DNA from: Albirhodobacter sp048262715
Lineage (GTDB): Bacteria; Pseudomonadota; Alphaproteobacteria; Rhodobacterales; Rhodobacteraceae
Direction: 5' to 3'
DNA: 64,000 nt
Assembly (NCBI GenBank): GCA_048262715.1
Contig: JBLXEV010000007.1
Coordinates: forward strand, 62,001 to 126,000
Shown: positions 52,869-60,691 of the stretch, piece by piece
Numbering within the stretch: the first letter of the stretch is position 1
Layout: every line of letters starts with the position of its first letter
The notes under the pieces: model-generated
Told to the model about the DNA's origin: nothing
Database searches by the model: none
Seen by the model: the letters and a program-made list of their open reading frames with translations, nothing else
Position numbers and translations under genes: made by a program

Positions 52869-53108
52869 GATCGTCAAATGCCCTGTGGTTCAAAAATGGT
52901 CAATCCCGCTTATACGTTAGGCCGGATGTAAAAATCGGTGACGGATTTGGAACGGGGAGGGGCCGCGCCGTAGCGTCATCGCCGTGTCATGCCGTTTTGC
53001 GAGAGGGTTTGTGCAATCGGCTTTTGACAGGTGGCTACGAGTCGCGCCACAGTTTGACCATTCGGACAAGAGATCCGGCCCATGTGTTCAGCCCACCGGA
53101 GGTTTCCT

Positions 53109-54695
53109 ATGCAAGCCCGTTTCAAAACCCGCCTACTCGCGACTGCGGCGATGATCGCCCTGAGCGCCGGCGCCGCGCGCGCCGATTTTGCCCTCACCAT
53201 TTTGCACACCAATGATTTTCATGCGCGCTTCGAGCCGATCAGCAAATATGACAGCACCTGCGATGCCGAGACCAACGCGGCAGGCGAATGCTTCGGCGGC
53301 ACGGGGAGGCTTGTCTCTGCGGTGACCGAGGCGCGGGCGCGGGCCGGCACGTCGATCCTTGTGGATGGCGGCGATCAGTTCCAAGGCACGCTGTTCTACA
53401 CCTATTACAAGGGCAAGGTTGCCGCCGAGATGATGAACAAGCTTGGCTATGACGGGATGACGGTGGGCAATCATGAGTTCGATGACGGGCCGGAAGTGCT
53501 CGCAGGTTTCATGGATGCGGTGGAATTTCCAGTTCTGATGTCGAATGCGGATGTCTCGGGCGAGCCTGCGCTGGCAGGCAAGCTGATGAAATCGACGGTG
53601 ATTGAGCGCGGTGGCGAGAAGATCGGCCTGATCGGCCTCACCCCGCAGGACACGGATGAGCTCTCCTCGCCGGGCAAAGCGGTCGTCTTCACTGATCCGG
53701 TCGGCGCGGTGCAGAGCGAGGTCGATAAGCTCACCGCTGAGGGCGTGAACAAAATCATCGTGCTGTCGCATTCGGGCTATGATGTCGATAAGCGCGTGGC
53801 GGCGCAAACGACGGGTGTGGATGTGATCGTGGGCGGGCATGATAATTCGCTGCTCTCCAACACGATTGAGGGGGCGAAAGGGCCTTACCCGACGATGGTC
53901 GGCGATACTGCGATTGTGCAGGCCTATGCTTATGGCAAGTTCCTCGGCGAATTGAATGTCGTCTTTGATGATGAGGGCAAGATCAAAGAGGCCTCCGGCG
54001 AGCCGTTGTTGATGGATGGGGCCGTGCCCGAGGATGGCGAGACGGTCGCGCGGATTGCAGAGCTGGCGGTGCCGCTCGATGAAATCCGCAATAAGGTCGT
54101 GGCGGAAACCGCTGCCGATATTGATGGGTCGCGCGATCTGTGCCGCTCCGCCGAATGCCCGATGGGCACGCTGATCGCGGATGCGATGCTGGACCGCGTG
54201 AAGGATCAGGGGATCCAGATCGCGATCCAGAATGGCGGCGGGGTGCGCGCCTCGATTGATGCGGGGCCGGTGACGATGGGCGAGGTGATCACGGTTCTGC
54301 CGTTCCAAAACACGCTCTCGACCTTCAAGGCCAAAGGCTCCACCGTGGTGGCAGCCCTCGAGAACGGGCTGAGCCAAGCCGAGGAAAACGCCGGGCGCTT
54401 CCCGCAAGTGGCGGGGATCAAGTTCACATGGGATATCTCCAAACCCGTGGGCGAGCGCGTGACTTCGGTGGATGTGGCGAGCGAGGAGGGCTTCGTACCC
54501 CTTGAGCCAGAGGCGACCTACGGCGTGGTGACCAACAACTATCTGCGCAACGGCGGCGATGGCTATAAGGTCTTTGATGCGGAAGGCACCGATGCGTATG
54601 ACTTTGGCCCCGATCTCGCCGATGTGCTGGCGGAATTCATGATCGCTTCGGGTGTGTACCAACCCTATGTCGATGGCCGTATCACCAAGCAGTAA
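53109..54695 (+). CDS. periplasmic 5'-nucleotidase (UshA-like)
   Basis: This 528-residue exported phosphoesterase has a signal peptide to about residue 26 (GAARA-D). The metallophosphatase site is complete: TILHTNDFHARFEP, DGGDQFQGT, GNHEFDDG, LSHSGYDVD and GGHDN. The C-terminal substrate domain has IQNGGGVRASI and TNNYLRNGGDGYKVF. It hydrolyses nucleotides in the periplasm for phosphate and nucleoside recovery. GGAGG is seven bases before ATG 53109. It stands alone with a terminator. Confidence 0.93.
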   Translation: MQARFKTRLLATAAMIALSAGAARADFALTILHTNDFHARFEPISKYDSTCDAETNAAGECFGGTGRLVSAVTEARARAGTSILVDGGDQFQGTLFYTYYKGKVAAEMMNKLGYDGMTVGNHEFDDGPEVLAGFMDAVEFPVLMSNADVSGEPALAGKLMKSTVIERGGEKIGLIGLTPQDTDELSSPGKAVVFTDPVGAVQSEVDKLTAEGVNKIIVLSHSGYDVDKRVAAQTTGVDVIVGGHDNSLLSNTIEGAKGPYPTMVGDTAIVQAYAYGKFLGELNVVFDDEGKIKEASGEPLLMDGAVPEDGETVARIAELAVPLDEIRNKVVAETAADIDGSRDLCRSAECPMGTLIADAMLDRVKDQGIQIAIQNGGGVRASIDAGPVTMGEVITVLPFQNTLSTFKAKGSTVVAALENGLSQAEENAGRFPQVAGIKFTWDISKPVGERVTSVDVASEEGFVPLEPEATYGVVTNNYLRNGGDGYKVFDAEGTDAYDFGPDLADVLAEFMIASGVYQPYVDGRITKQ

Positions 54696-54716
54696 CTCCT
54701 CGTTGGTTTGAGCCTG

Positions 54717-54750
54717 ACGGCGCGCGTGGCGATGGCCCAGCGCGCCGTTT
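54717..54750 (+). terminator. terminator of the 5'-nucleotidase gene
   Basis: ACGGCGCGC and GCGCGCCGT form a perfect 9-bp stem around a 14-base loop, followed by TT, 21 bases after the stop. Confidence 0.75.
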
Positions 54751-54823
54751 TACGTTTGCAGCCAGTGGGATCATCTTGTCAGGCAGCTCTGTGCCTTTGT
54801 CAAAAAATGCTGCGCGAGGTCTC

Positions 54824-54852
54824 TTGCACTCGCCCCGCCTGCGCGGTTATAG
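54824..54852 (+). promoter_or_regulatory. promoter of tRNA-Gly
   Basis: TTGCAC (54824-54829), a 17-base spacer and TTATAG (54847-54852) form a good sigma-70-type promoter ending ten bases before the tRNA. Confidence 0.75.
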
Positions 54853-54862
54853 AAGGGGCAGC

Positions 54863-54936
54863 GCGGGCGTTGTGTAATGGTAAGACCTCAGCCTTCCAAG
54901 CTGATGACGCGGGTTCGATTCCCGCCGCCCGCTCCA
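54863..54936 (+). tRNA. tRNA-Gly (anticodon UCC)
   Basis: A full cloverleaf can be drawn: acceptor GCGGGCG / CGCCCGC, D arm with AATGGTA, anticodon stem TCAGC / GCTGA around loop CTTCCAA (anticodon TCC at 54895-54897), and T arm CGGGTTCGATTCCCG. The CCA end is encoded. It reads GGA and GGG glycine codons. Confidence 0.97.
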
Positions 54937-55040
54937 AAATCCCCTTCCGAATGTAAAGATCGTTTGAGATGCCAGCCTGCTGGCGCCGCGTGGCTGTTCG
55001 CATGGGGCCGCGTCTGCTGCGTTAGGCGGGGCCGAACAGC

Positions 55041-55094
55041 ATAAAACCCCCGCCCGAGGCGCGCCAATGAGGGGTGCGCGGCAACGGGCGGGGG
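55041..55094 (-). terminator. large hairpin terminator downstream of hemP
   Basis: CCCCCGCCCG (55047-55056) pairs with CGGGCGGGGG (55085-55094); an inner GC-rich stem fills the loop. On the minus strand TTTTAT follows. The hairpin begins about 97 bases after the hemP stop; the stretch between holds nothing recognisable. Confidence 0.7.
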
Positions 55095-55190
55095 CTTGTC
55101 AGGAGGCAGGTTGCGACACCCCTCCCATGCGGCGGCGCTCAGGCCGGATCGCGCTGCGATCCGTGGCCCGAGGCCGTTATCTTATCGGTG

Positions 55191-55493
55191 TTATTTCGTC
55201 AGGATCAGCTTGCCTGCGCGGGTGATCCGCAGCGTATAGATTTTGCCGTCCAGATGGATCAGCGCCTGATTGCCGCCTTGTGTCAGCCGCCCCGCATCAT
55301 GCACCGGAAGATCGGTCATCGGCAGCGCCTGCATCGCGCGGGTTGCCTCTTGTTCCGGCTCTGTTGTGATCCGGTCAAACGCGACACCATCACGGGCGGC
55401 GGAGATCTTCTGCGCGATCTTCGCGTTGATCGTGGCCGCGCCGATATCGGAGCGCAGGGTGAGAGTGTCGGGGAAGGGGGTGCGTGCGTTCAT
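55191..55493 (-). CDS. hemP: hemin uptake protein HemP
   Basis: This 100-residue protein ends in the HemP signature: an IHLDGKIYTLRITRAGKLILTK-like tail (key residues Y-LR-T-GKLILTK). The first 60 residues are variable. HemP is linked to heme or iron uptake loci and in some bacteria acts as a regulator of heme-transport genes. No TonB receptor or hmu genes are next to it here. ATG 55493 overlaps the stop of a tiny upstream frame. An iron-box-like palindrome lies upstream of the pair. Confidence 0.87.
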   Translation of the reverse strand: MNARTPFPDTLTLRSDIGAATINAKIAQKISAARDGVAFDRITTEPEQEATRAMQALPMTDLPVHDAGRLTQGGNQALIHLDGKIYTLRITRAGKLILTK

Positions 55494-55648
55494 GACATGG
55501 CCTCTATACGGTCTAGAAGATGGTCGAGCCCGCCCGCGGTGACGCCCAAGGCAAGACATCCCAGCGCGAGGCAGTTCATCGCCGCGATCAGGCGGGTGCG
55601 GCCTGTGCGGGGGGCCGATGTCTGGCACGTCTCTCTGGTCTGTTTCAT
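55490..55648 (-). CDS. tiny membrane protein upstream of hemP
   Basis: A 52-residue frame begins at ATG 55648 behind GGAG (seven-base spacing) and ends overlapping hemP by four bases (ATGA). It has a basic N-terminus and one hydrophobic stretch (LIAAMNCLALGCLALGVTAG, near 20-39), so it is probably a single-pass membrane peptide. No family is recognised. The ribosome site and coupling to hemP are the main support. Confidence 0.65.
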   Translation of the reverse strand: MKQTRETCQTSAPRTGRTRLIAAMNCLALGCLALGVTAGGLDHLLDRIEAMS

Positions 55649-55712
55649 CTCGGATCTCCGTGCGCGAGGGGCCTGCGCGGAAGGGGTGATGTGTTTGCTC
55701 GTTCTTCCTTAT

Positions 55713-55733
55713 ACCTGACTGAAACAATCAGGT
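55713..55733. promoter_or_regulatory. iron-responsive (IRO/RirA-type) box upstream of hemP
   Basis: ACCTGACTG-AAA-CAATCAGGT is a near-perfect 21-bp palindrome containing TGA-N9-TCA, the pattern described for alphaproteobacterial iron boxes. It lies 65 bases upstream of the small frame and would let iron control hemP. The regulator (RirA, IscR or similar) is not encoded here. Confidence 0.65.
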
Positions 55734-55870
55734 TTGTAAATATGATTCTTTTCATCGGAAAATTTAGACCGCACGCACCAGGCCGAAATAGGAGAACCCC
55801 CGCCTGAGTGATCAGACGGGTGCGGCATGCGGGGATGTAGGGGGAGGGACTCAGTCAGTCCAAACGGGTG

Positions 55871-56743
55871 TCAGAACCATTGCCCCGGTTCCATTAGGCC
55901 GAGATCCATGAGCTGCTGTGACTGCCAGTCGAAGGGCACAGAATTATACCATTTGAAGCTATGAATATCGAAGGTCGATCCAGGATTGAATTTGAGCGCT
56001 TTGGCCACGCGGAACGAGGCAATCACCGCCGTCATATTATGGTGCCATGGGCAGGCGTAGGTGTTGTGTTCTTCAATATTGAAGGTGTTATTGGGCAGAA
56101 TCCGCAGATCTTTTTGCGCACGGAACAGCGCGATGCGGTCGATCTTCCGGCGCTCTGGCGAAATGAATTCCTCAAACCGCCAACGCAGCCCACCGTGGAA
56201 ATCAAGCTGCCGTTCTTTGAAGTTATTCGCCGCATCCTTACGCGCCAGCGCGTAATAGCCCGAACGATCTAGCATCGCGCCTTCCAGATCGACGCCGTTG
56301 GGATGGGTCGTCAGATCCGGCGCATAGAGGTCGATCGCATAGGCGAGCATCGCATGACGGCGCTCTTCTGTGTGGAACGCCAGCAATTCGCCCACAGACC
56401 GCGTCTCGCAGAACGGGAAGAATAGATATTCCGCATTGTAGCAATAATAGAGCCATGTCCCCTCTGGCACCGCCTCGATCATCCGGTTGATCGCTTGTGT
56501 CACGGCCTGCGGGCCGAAAAGATCATACTGCACGCGGTGAATTTTTGCGCTCAGCTCTGGCGGCAGGCTTAGGGCGGCAGGGGCGAACACCACCACGGGC
56601 CGAAAGCCTGCCTTCAGGTGATGGGAGATCGTGCTCTCTACCTCGATCAAATCCTCCACAAAAATCATCGCCACCGGCCCTTTCGCGAGGGCGGGTTTGG
56701 CTTTGGCGAGGAAATCGTCGAACGAGGGGTAATCCATAGACAT
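55871..56743 (-). CDS. conserved protein, possibly glycosyltransferase-like
   Basis: This 290-residue protein starts with a strand-helix pattern, MIFVEDLIEVESTISHHLKA (key ED-E-HH-G residues), that resembles glycosyltransferase family 2-type proteins acting with an ED-x-x-E-x-x-HH motif. Further segments are TWLYYCYNAEYLFFPFCETR and CPWHHNMTAVIASFRVAKAL; no membrane segment or signal peptide is seen. The exact family is not certain. Starts at 56743 or 56737 are possible; ribosome sites are weak. It stands alone between the hemP region and miaB. Confidence 0.6.
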   Translation of the reverse strand: MSMDYPSFDDFLAKAKPALAKGPVAMIFVEDLIEVESTISHHLKAGFRPVVVFAPAALSLPPELSAKIHRVQYDLFGPQAVTQAINRMIEAVPEGTWLYYCYNAEYLFFPFCETRSVGELLAFHTEERRHAMLAYAIDLYAPDLTTHPNGVDLEGAMLDRSGYYALARKDAANNFKERQLDFHGGLRWRFEEFISPERRKIDRIALFRAQKDLRILPNNTFNIEEHNTYACPWHHNMTAVIASFRVAKALKFNPGSTFDIHSFKWYNSVPFDWQSQQLMDLGLMEPGQWF

Positions 56744-57001
56744 CACACTAAAATTTGGCACGGGCTATCGCAAAGGGGCCCAGCGAGCGCGGCTGCGGCG
56801 GGTGGGCCCAAGATCACGGAAGGGCGGGGCGATTGCAAGCGCAACCCGCAGCACGATGCACGGCGTGCGTGCCCGCATTGTCTTGGCCTTCTCGGGCGCG
56901 CCGAAAGGGGCTCCGCGCGGAGGACGGGCACGCCACCCCCGCTTGGCTTGCGGCGCAGGCGTATTTTAGGGTAAGGCGGGCGCGATCAGGAGAGCGCGCC
57001 C

Positions 57002-58402
57002 ATGACCCTCAAGACCCCACCCGTGACGACACATCCGCAGCCGCAAGCCGAGGAGCTTATGGCGGCCCACGGGGATCTGCCCCTGAAAAAGCTGCATATC
57101 AAAACCTACGGCTGTCAGATGAATGTCTATGACAGCGAGCGGATGGCCGAGGCGATGGGCGGCGAGGGCTATGAGCTGACAGACGATGCGGCGCAGGCCG
57201 ATATGGTGCTGTTGAACACCTGCCACATCCGCGAGAAGGCGGCGGAGAAAGTCTATTCCGATCTCGGGCGGCTGCGCGGTTTGAAAGAGGCCAAGCCCTC
57301 AATGACCATAGGTGTTGCGGGCTGCGTGGCGCAGGCGGAGGGCGCGGAGATCCGCCGCCGGATGCCGATGGTGGATCTGGTTGTCGGCTCGCAAAACTAT
57401 CACCGCCTGCCCGCAATGGTGCGCGCGGTGGCCGCAGGCGAGCGCCCTGTGGATACCGAATTCCCCGTAGAGGATAAGTTCGAGCATCTGCCCGAGCGCC
57501 CAATGACCGCCCGCCCGACGGCGTTTCTGACGGTGCAGGAGGGCTGCGACAAATTCTGCGCGTTTTGCGTGGTGCCCTATACCCGTGGCGCGGAAGTCTC
57601 GCGCCCTGCGGGGCGGATCCTTTCGGAGGCGGGCAAGCTGGTGGCGCGCGGGGTGCGCGAGATCACGCTTCTGGGGCAGAATGTGAACGGCTATCACGGT
57701 GCTGCGCCAGAAGGCGCGGCGGAGGAGGGCTGGAGCCTCGCGCAGCTCGTGCGTGCGCTGGCGAAAATCGACGGGCTGGAGCGGATCCGCTACACCACCT
57801 CGCACCCCAATGACATGAGCGACGATCTGATCGCCGCGCATGGCGAGGAGCCTAAGCTGATGCCTTATCTGCATCTTCCTGTGCAATCGGGCTCTGACCG
57901 GATCCTCAAACGGATGAACCGCAAGCACACCGCGGAAAGCTACCTGCGGCTGATTGAGCGGATCCGCGCGGCGCGGCCCGATATCATGCTCTCGGGCGAT
58001 TTCATCGTCGGCTTCCCCGAGGAAACCGATGCCGATTTCGAGGCGACCTTGGATCTGGTGCGCGAAGTCAATTACGGCTCGGCCTATACGTTCAAATACT
58101 CCGCCCGTCCGGGCACGCCTGCGGCAGATCGCGCGCTGGTGGCGCAAGAGGTCGTCGAGGCGCGGCTTCAGGCCCTCAAGGAGCTGACTCAGGCGCAGCA
58201 GGATGCGGGGCTGGCCTCGATGGTCGGGCGGGAGCTGTCTGTTTTGATCGAGCGCGAGGGCCGCGATGCGGGGCAATGGGTCGGCAAATCCGACTATCTG
58301 CACGCCGTCCATCTGCGCGGCGCGGGGCTGGCGGCAGGGGTGATGGCGCGGGTGCGCATCGTCTCGGCGGGCACGAATTCACTGGCGGGCGAGCTGGCCT
58401 GA
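57002..58402 (+). CDS. miaB: tRNA (N6-isopentenyl adenosine37-C2)-methylthiotransferase
   Basis: This 466-residue radical SAM enzyme adds a methylthio group to isopentenyladenosine 37 of tRNAs. Three cysteines of the first cluster are Cys38 (TYGCQMN), Cys74 (NTCHIR) and Cys108 (GVAGC); the radical SAM triad is Cys182, Cys186 and Cys189 in GCDKFCAFC. A TRAM domain closes the protein. AGGAG precedes ATG 57002. In this order miaB commonly lies upstream of phoH; here catB and the OmpA pair are between them. Confidence 0.97.
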   Translation: MTLKTPPVTTHPQPQAEELMAAHGDLPLKKLHIKTYGCQMNVYDSERMAEAMGGEGYELTDDAAQADMVLLNTCHIREKAAEKVYSDLGRLRGLKEAKPSMTIGVAGCVAQAEGAEIRRRMPMVDLVVGSQNYHRLPAMVRAVAAGERPVDTEFPVEDKFEHLPERPMTARPTAFLTVQEGCDKFCAFCVVPYTRGAEVSRPAGRILSEAGKLVARGVREITLLGQNVNGYHGAAPEGAAEEGWSLAQLVRALAKIDGLERIRYTTSHPNDMSDDLIAAHGEEPKLMPYLHLPVQSGSDRILKRMNRKHTAESYLRLIERIRAARPDIMLSGDFIVGFPEETDADFEATLDLVREVNYGSAYTFKYSARPGTPAADRALVAQEVVEARLQALKELTQAQQDAGLASMVGRELSVLIEREGRDAGQWVGKSDYLHAVHLRGAGLAAGVMARVRIVSAGTNSLAGELA

Positions 58403-58510
58403 AGGGTTAGGGGCCGGATTTAGGGCGTTGCGCCATAAGTCGGTTGAACGCCTTGCTTCCCTCTCAAAGTTTTTGCACTCGCCCTGCAAAGGCAAGGCGG
58501 GTGCGGGGAT

Positions 58511-59146
58511 TTAGCGCGCGTGGATGTGCTCGACCCAATGTTGATAAAGGGCCTCGATATCCCCGCTGGTCAGCAAGGGCATCGCCGCACCCAGTTGCGC
58601 CTCGGGCCAATCCCACCAGCGCATTTGAAGCAGCAGATCAATGCGCGGCTCTTCGAACCGTTTGCGAATGACCCGTGCCGGATTGCCGCCCACAATCGCG
58701 TAGGGCGCGACATCGCGGGTCACGAGTGCGCGTGTCCCGATCACGGCCCCATCGCCGATTGTGACACCAGGCATGATGATCGCCTCAGAGCCAATCCAGA
58801 CATCATTGCCGATCACGGTATCTCCGGCAGGCTCGAACCCATTTGCCGCGTCGGTGAAGGTTTCCACCTCACTCATCCAGTAGAAGGGGAACGTACTGAT
58901 CCAATCGTTCCGATGCCCTTGATTGCCGGCCATGATGAAGGCCGCGCCCGATCCGATGGAGCAGAAACTCCCGATCACGAGGCGATCAACGCCCGCGTCC
59001 GGCAAAAGGTATCGGGCGCAGTCATCGAAGCTGTGGCCATGATAATAGCCTGAATAGTAGCTATATTTTCCGACAAGGATGTTCGGGTTGGTGATTTGTT
59101 TGTCGAGCGTGACGCCCCGAAACGGGCTTTCGAAGTAGTTTTTCAT
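58511..59146 (-). CDS. catB: CatB-type (xenobiotic) O-acetyltransferase
   Basis: This 211-residue left-handed beta-helix acetyltransferase closely resembles type B chloramphenicol acetyltransferases: NYFESPF, GKYSYYSGYYHGHSFDDCAR, GSFCSIGSGAAFIMAGNQGH with catalytic His78, and the hexapeptide-repeat part GNDVWIGSEAIIMPG. The C-terminus is RWWDWPEA. It acetylates hydroxyl groups with acetyl-CoA; whether chloramphenicol is the real substrate cannot be told. No integron or mobile element surrounds it. ATG 59146 has no strong ribosome site. Confidence 0.92.
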   Translation of the reverse strand: MKNYFESPFRGVTLDKQITNPNILVGKYSYYSGYYHGHSFDDCARYLLPDAGVDRLVIGSFCSIGSGAAFIMAGNQGHRNDWISTFPFYWMSEVETFTDAANGFEPAGDTVIGNDVWIGSEAIIMPGVTIGDGAVIGTRALVTRDVAPYAIVGGNPARVIRKRFEEPRIDLLLQMRWWDWPEAQLGAAMPLLTSGDIEALYQHWVEHIHAR

Positions 59147-59603
59147 GTGAGACTCTCTGAATGAATAGCCTGTTCTGCAAGAAAGCAGAAAAAGCGCGTC
59201 GGCCTGTGGCCGCGCGGTGGTGCCCTAGCTCAACGGCTGGGCGTCATTCAGATGGTTCGGTCCGCTGACTTCATGGCGACAATATTGCGCGGCTGCGAGG
59301 GCATGTCCAGACGGGCGGCGTGAAATGGGCAGGCAGTTGGGGTGTCTTACTCCGCGGCCTCGCGCGGTGCTCAGCAGGTGTCGCGTTTGCGAAGATCGAA
59401 ACGATCTAGCCTTTTGCGTCTCATCGTTTCCATTTCGGGGATGGTTGCGCTCAAACTGGTGTTTGTTGGCAATATCGCCACAATATCTGGACGAAACCGC
59501 TTCCCATACGGCAGGTTTTCGGTAAAAGTGGTCGCAATTATGTGAATATTCCGGCGCGCTCGGGACGGGGTCGCGTTGTTTTGGTTATCAGGAGGCGGAA
59601 GCG
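59147..59603. other. 457-base intergenic region without a clear gene
   Basis: The stretch between catB and the OmpA gene has normal GC. A 67-codon frame at 59342-59545 with one hydrophobic stretch has no good ribosome site. A short GATCG-AAA-CGATC hairpin occurs near 59394. The part next to 59604 contains the AGGAGG of the OmpA gene. I can assign nothing else. Confidence 0.5.
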
Positions 59604-60170
59604 GTGGATTATAAATTCTCCAAAGCTCTGAAATCCGTAGCAGGTCTGGTTTCGGTTGCGGCGCTCGCAATCGGCACGATGGCGGCTCCGGCAGCAGCGC
59701 AGCAGACATCGGGGACCGAGAAATATATCCCGGGGATCTGGATTGATCCCGACGGGTGCGAGCATTGGGTGATGGATGACGGCGTTGAGGGGTATATGGA
59801 TATCCGCAAAACGCGCGATGGCCGCCCTGTTTGCCACCGCAATGTGTGTGGCGTCCTGCCGACCGATACGCTGTTTGCAACCGATGGGGCGAAGCTGACG
59901 GCGAGCGGCCGCAGCTATCTGGAAAACTTCTTCCGCACCGCGCAGGCGCGCTCGTTCATCGTGACGGGCCACACCGATAGCCGCGCTTCGGATGAATATA
60001 ACATGAACCTCTCCAAGCGCCGCGCCGAGGGTGTGGCTGGTGTGGCGCAATCGGTCGGCGCGTCGATCCTCGCGGTGAACTGGTATGGCGAGCGGATGCC
60101 GCGCGCGACCAACGCGACCTCGCAAGGCATGGCGCAGAACCGCCGTGTCGAAATCATCTGTGTGAAGTAA
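59604..60170 (+). CDS. OmpA-family periplasmic/outer-membrane protein
   Basis: This 188-residue protein has a signal peptide ending near residue 32 (AAPAAAQ), a small domain with GIWIDPDGCEHWVMDDGVEG (about 44-75) and a C-terminal OmpA peptidoglycan-binding domain: FIVTGHTDSRASDEYNMNLS and AQNRRVEI. It would anchor to the cell wall. The GTG start at 59604 has a perfect AGGAGG eight bases upstream. The small domain is repeated in the next gene product. Confidence 0.9.
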   Translation: MDYKFSKALKSVAGLVSVAALAIGTMAAPAAAQQTSGTEKYIPGIWIDPDGCEHWVMDDGVEGYMDIRKTRDGRPVCHRNVCGVLPTDTLFATDGAKLTASGRSYLENFFRTAQARSFIVTGHTDSRASDEYNMNLSKRRAEGVAGVAQSVGASILAVNWYGERMPRATNATSQGMAQNRRVEIICVK

Positions 60171-60180
60171 GGGTAGAGCA

Positions 60181-60486
60181 ATGAACGTATTCAAAACTCT
60201 CGTCCTGATCGGGCTCGCGGCTGGTGTGGCTGGCTGCGCAAAGGGGCCGGATAAGTCTTACGATGCAGGTTTCGACAAAAAGCACCTCAGCCAGCTGAAG
60301 GCAGGTATTTGGGTCGATCCCGAGGGCTGCGATCACTGGATCATCGACGATGGCGTCGAGGGCTACCTCTCGGCCCGTCTGGATGATTACGGCAAGCCGA
60401 TCTGCTCGGGCGCTGCCCCTGCGAACACTGTTGTTGGCCCGTTCAAATCGGGATCAACCTTCGCCGATCCGCGTCCCGCTACGTGA
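60181..60486 (+). CDS. small lipoprotein sharing the OmpA partner's domain
   Basis: This 101-residue lipoprotein has a signal with VAGC (lipid cysteine 19) and a domain GIWVDPEGCDHWIIDDGVEG matching that of the protein at 59604 in nearly every position; both continue to G-PxC. It starts ten bases after the OmpA gene, so the two are co-transcribed. A joint role at the outer membrane-peptidoglycan interface is likely, the activity unknown. Confidence 0.85.
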   Translation: MNVFKTLVLIGLAAGVAGCAKGPDKSYDAGFDKKHLSQLKAGIWVDPEGCDHWIIDDGVEGYLSARLDDYGKPICSGAAPANTVVGPFKSGSTFADPRPAT

Positions 60487-60529
60487 CGGTTTGATCGAGA
60501 GGCATCGCCTGTGAGTGATGCAAATTTGG

Positions 60530-60562
60530 AAAGGCCGCGCAGGGCATTTGCGCGGCCTTTTC
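60530..60562 (+). terminator. terminator of the OmpA/lipoprotein operon
   Basis: AAAGGCCGCGC and GCGCGGCCTTT pair perfectly across a nine-base loop, followed by T and CGTTTG. Confidence 0.85.
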
Positions 60563-60691
60563 GTTTGTGCTGCGTTTCTGGGCGAAACTGTAAAGCCTGC
60601 GTGAAATTGCATGGGGATGAAAGCTAGGGCTTGCGGGATTGCCGTCTCGGGTGCACCATACCTATACACATCAAGTGCAAAGGAGTCGTTT

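Noticed and set aside
52949..52975. GGAAC upstream of the 5'-nucleotidase gene as an EcfG promoter
   Set aside because: The bases 16-17 downstream read GTAG rather than CGTT, so the match is partial.
59222..59300. tRNA-like start (CCCTAGCTCAACGGCTGGG) near 59222
   Set aside because: No anticodon stem, T arm or acceptor pairing follows.
59342..59545. 67-codon frame with a hydrophobic stretch upstream of the OmpA gene
   Set aside because: GTG start without a ribosome site; no coupling to a neighbour, so kept only as part of the intergenic region.
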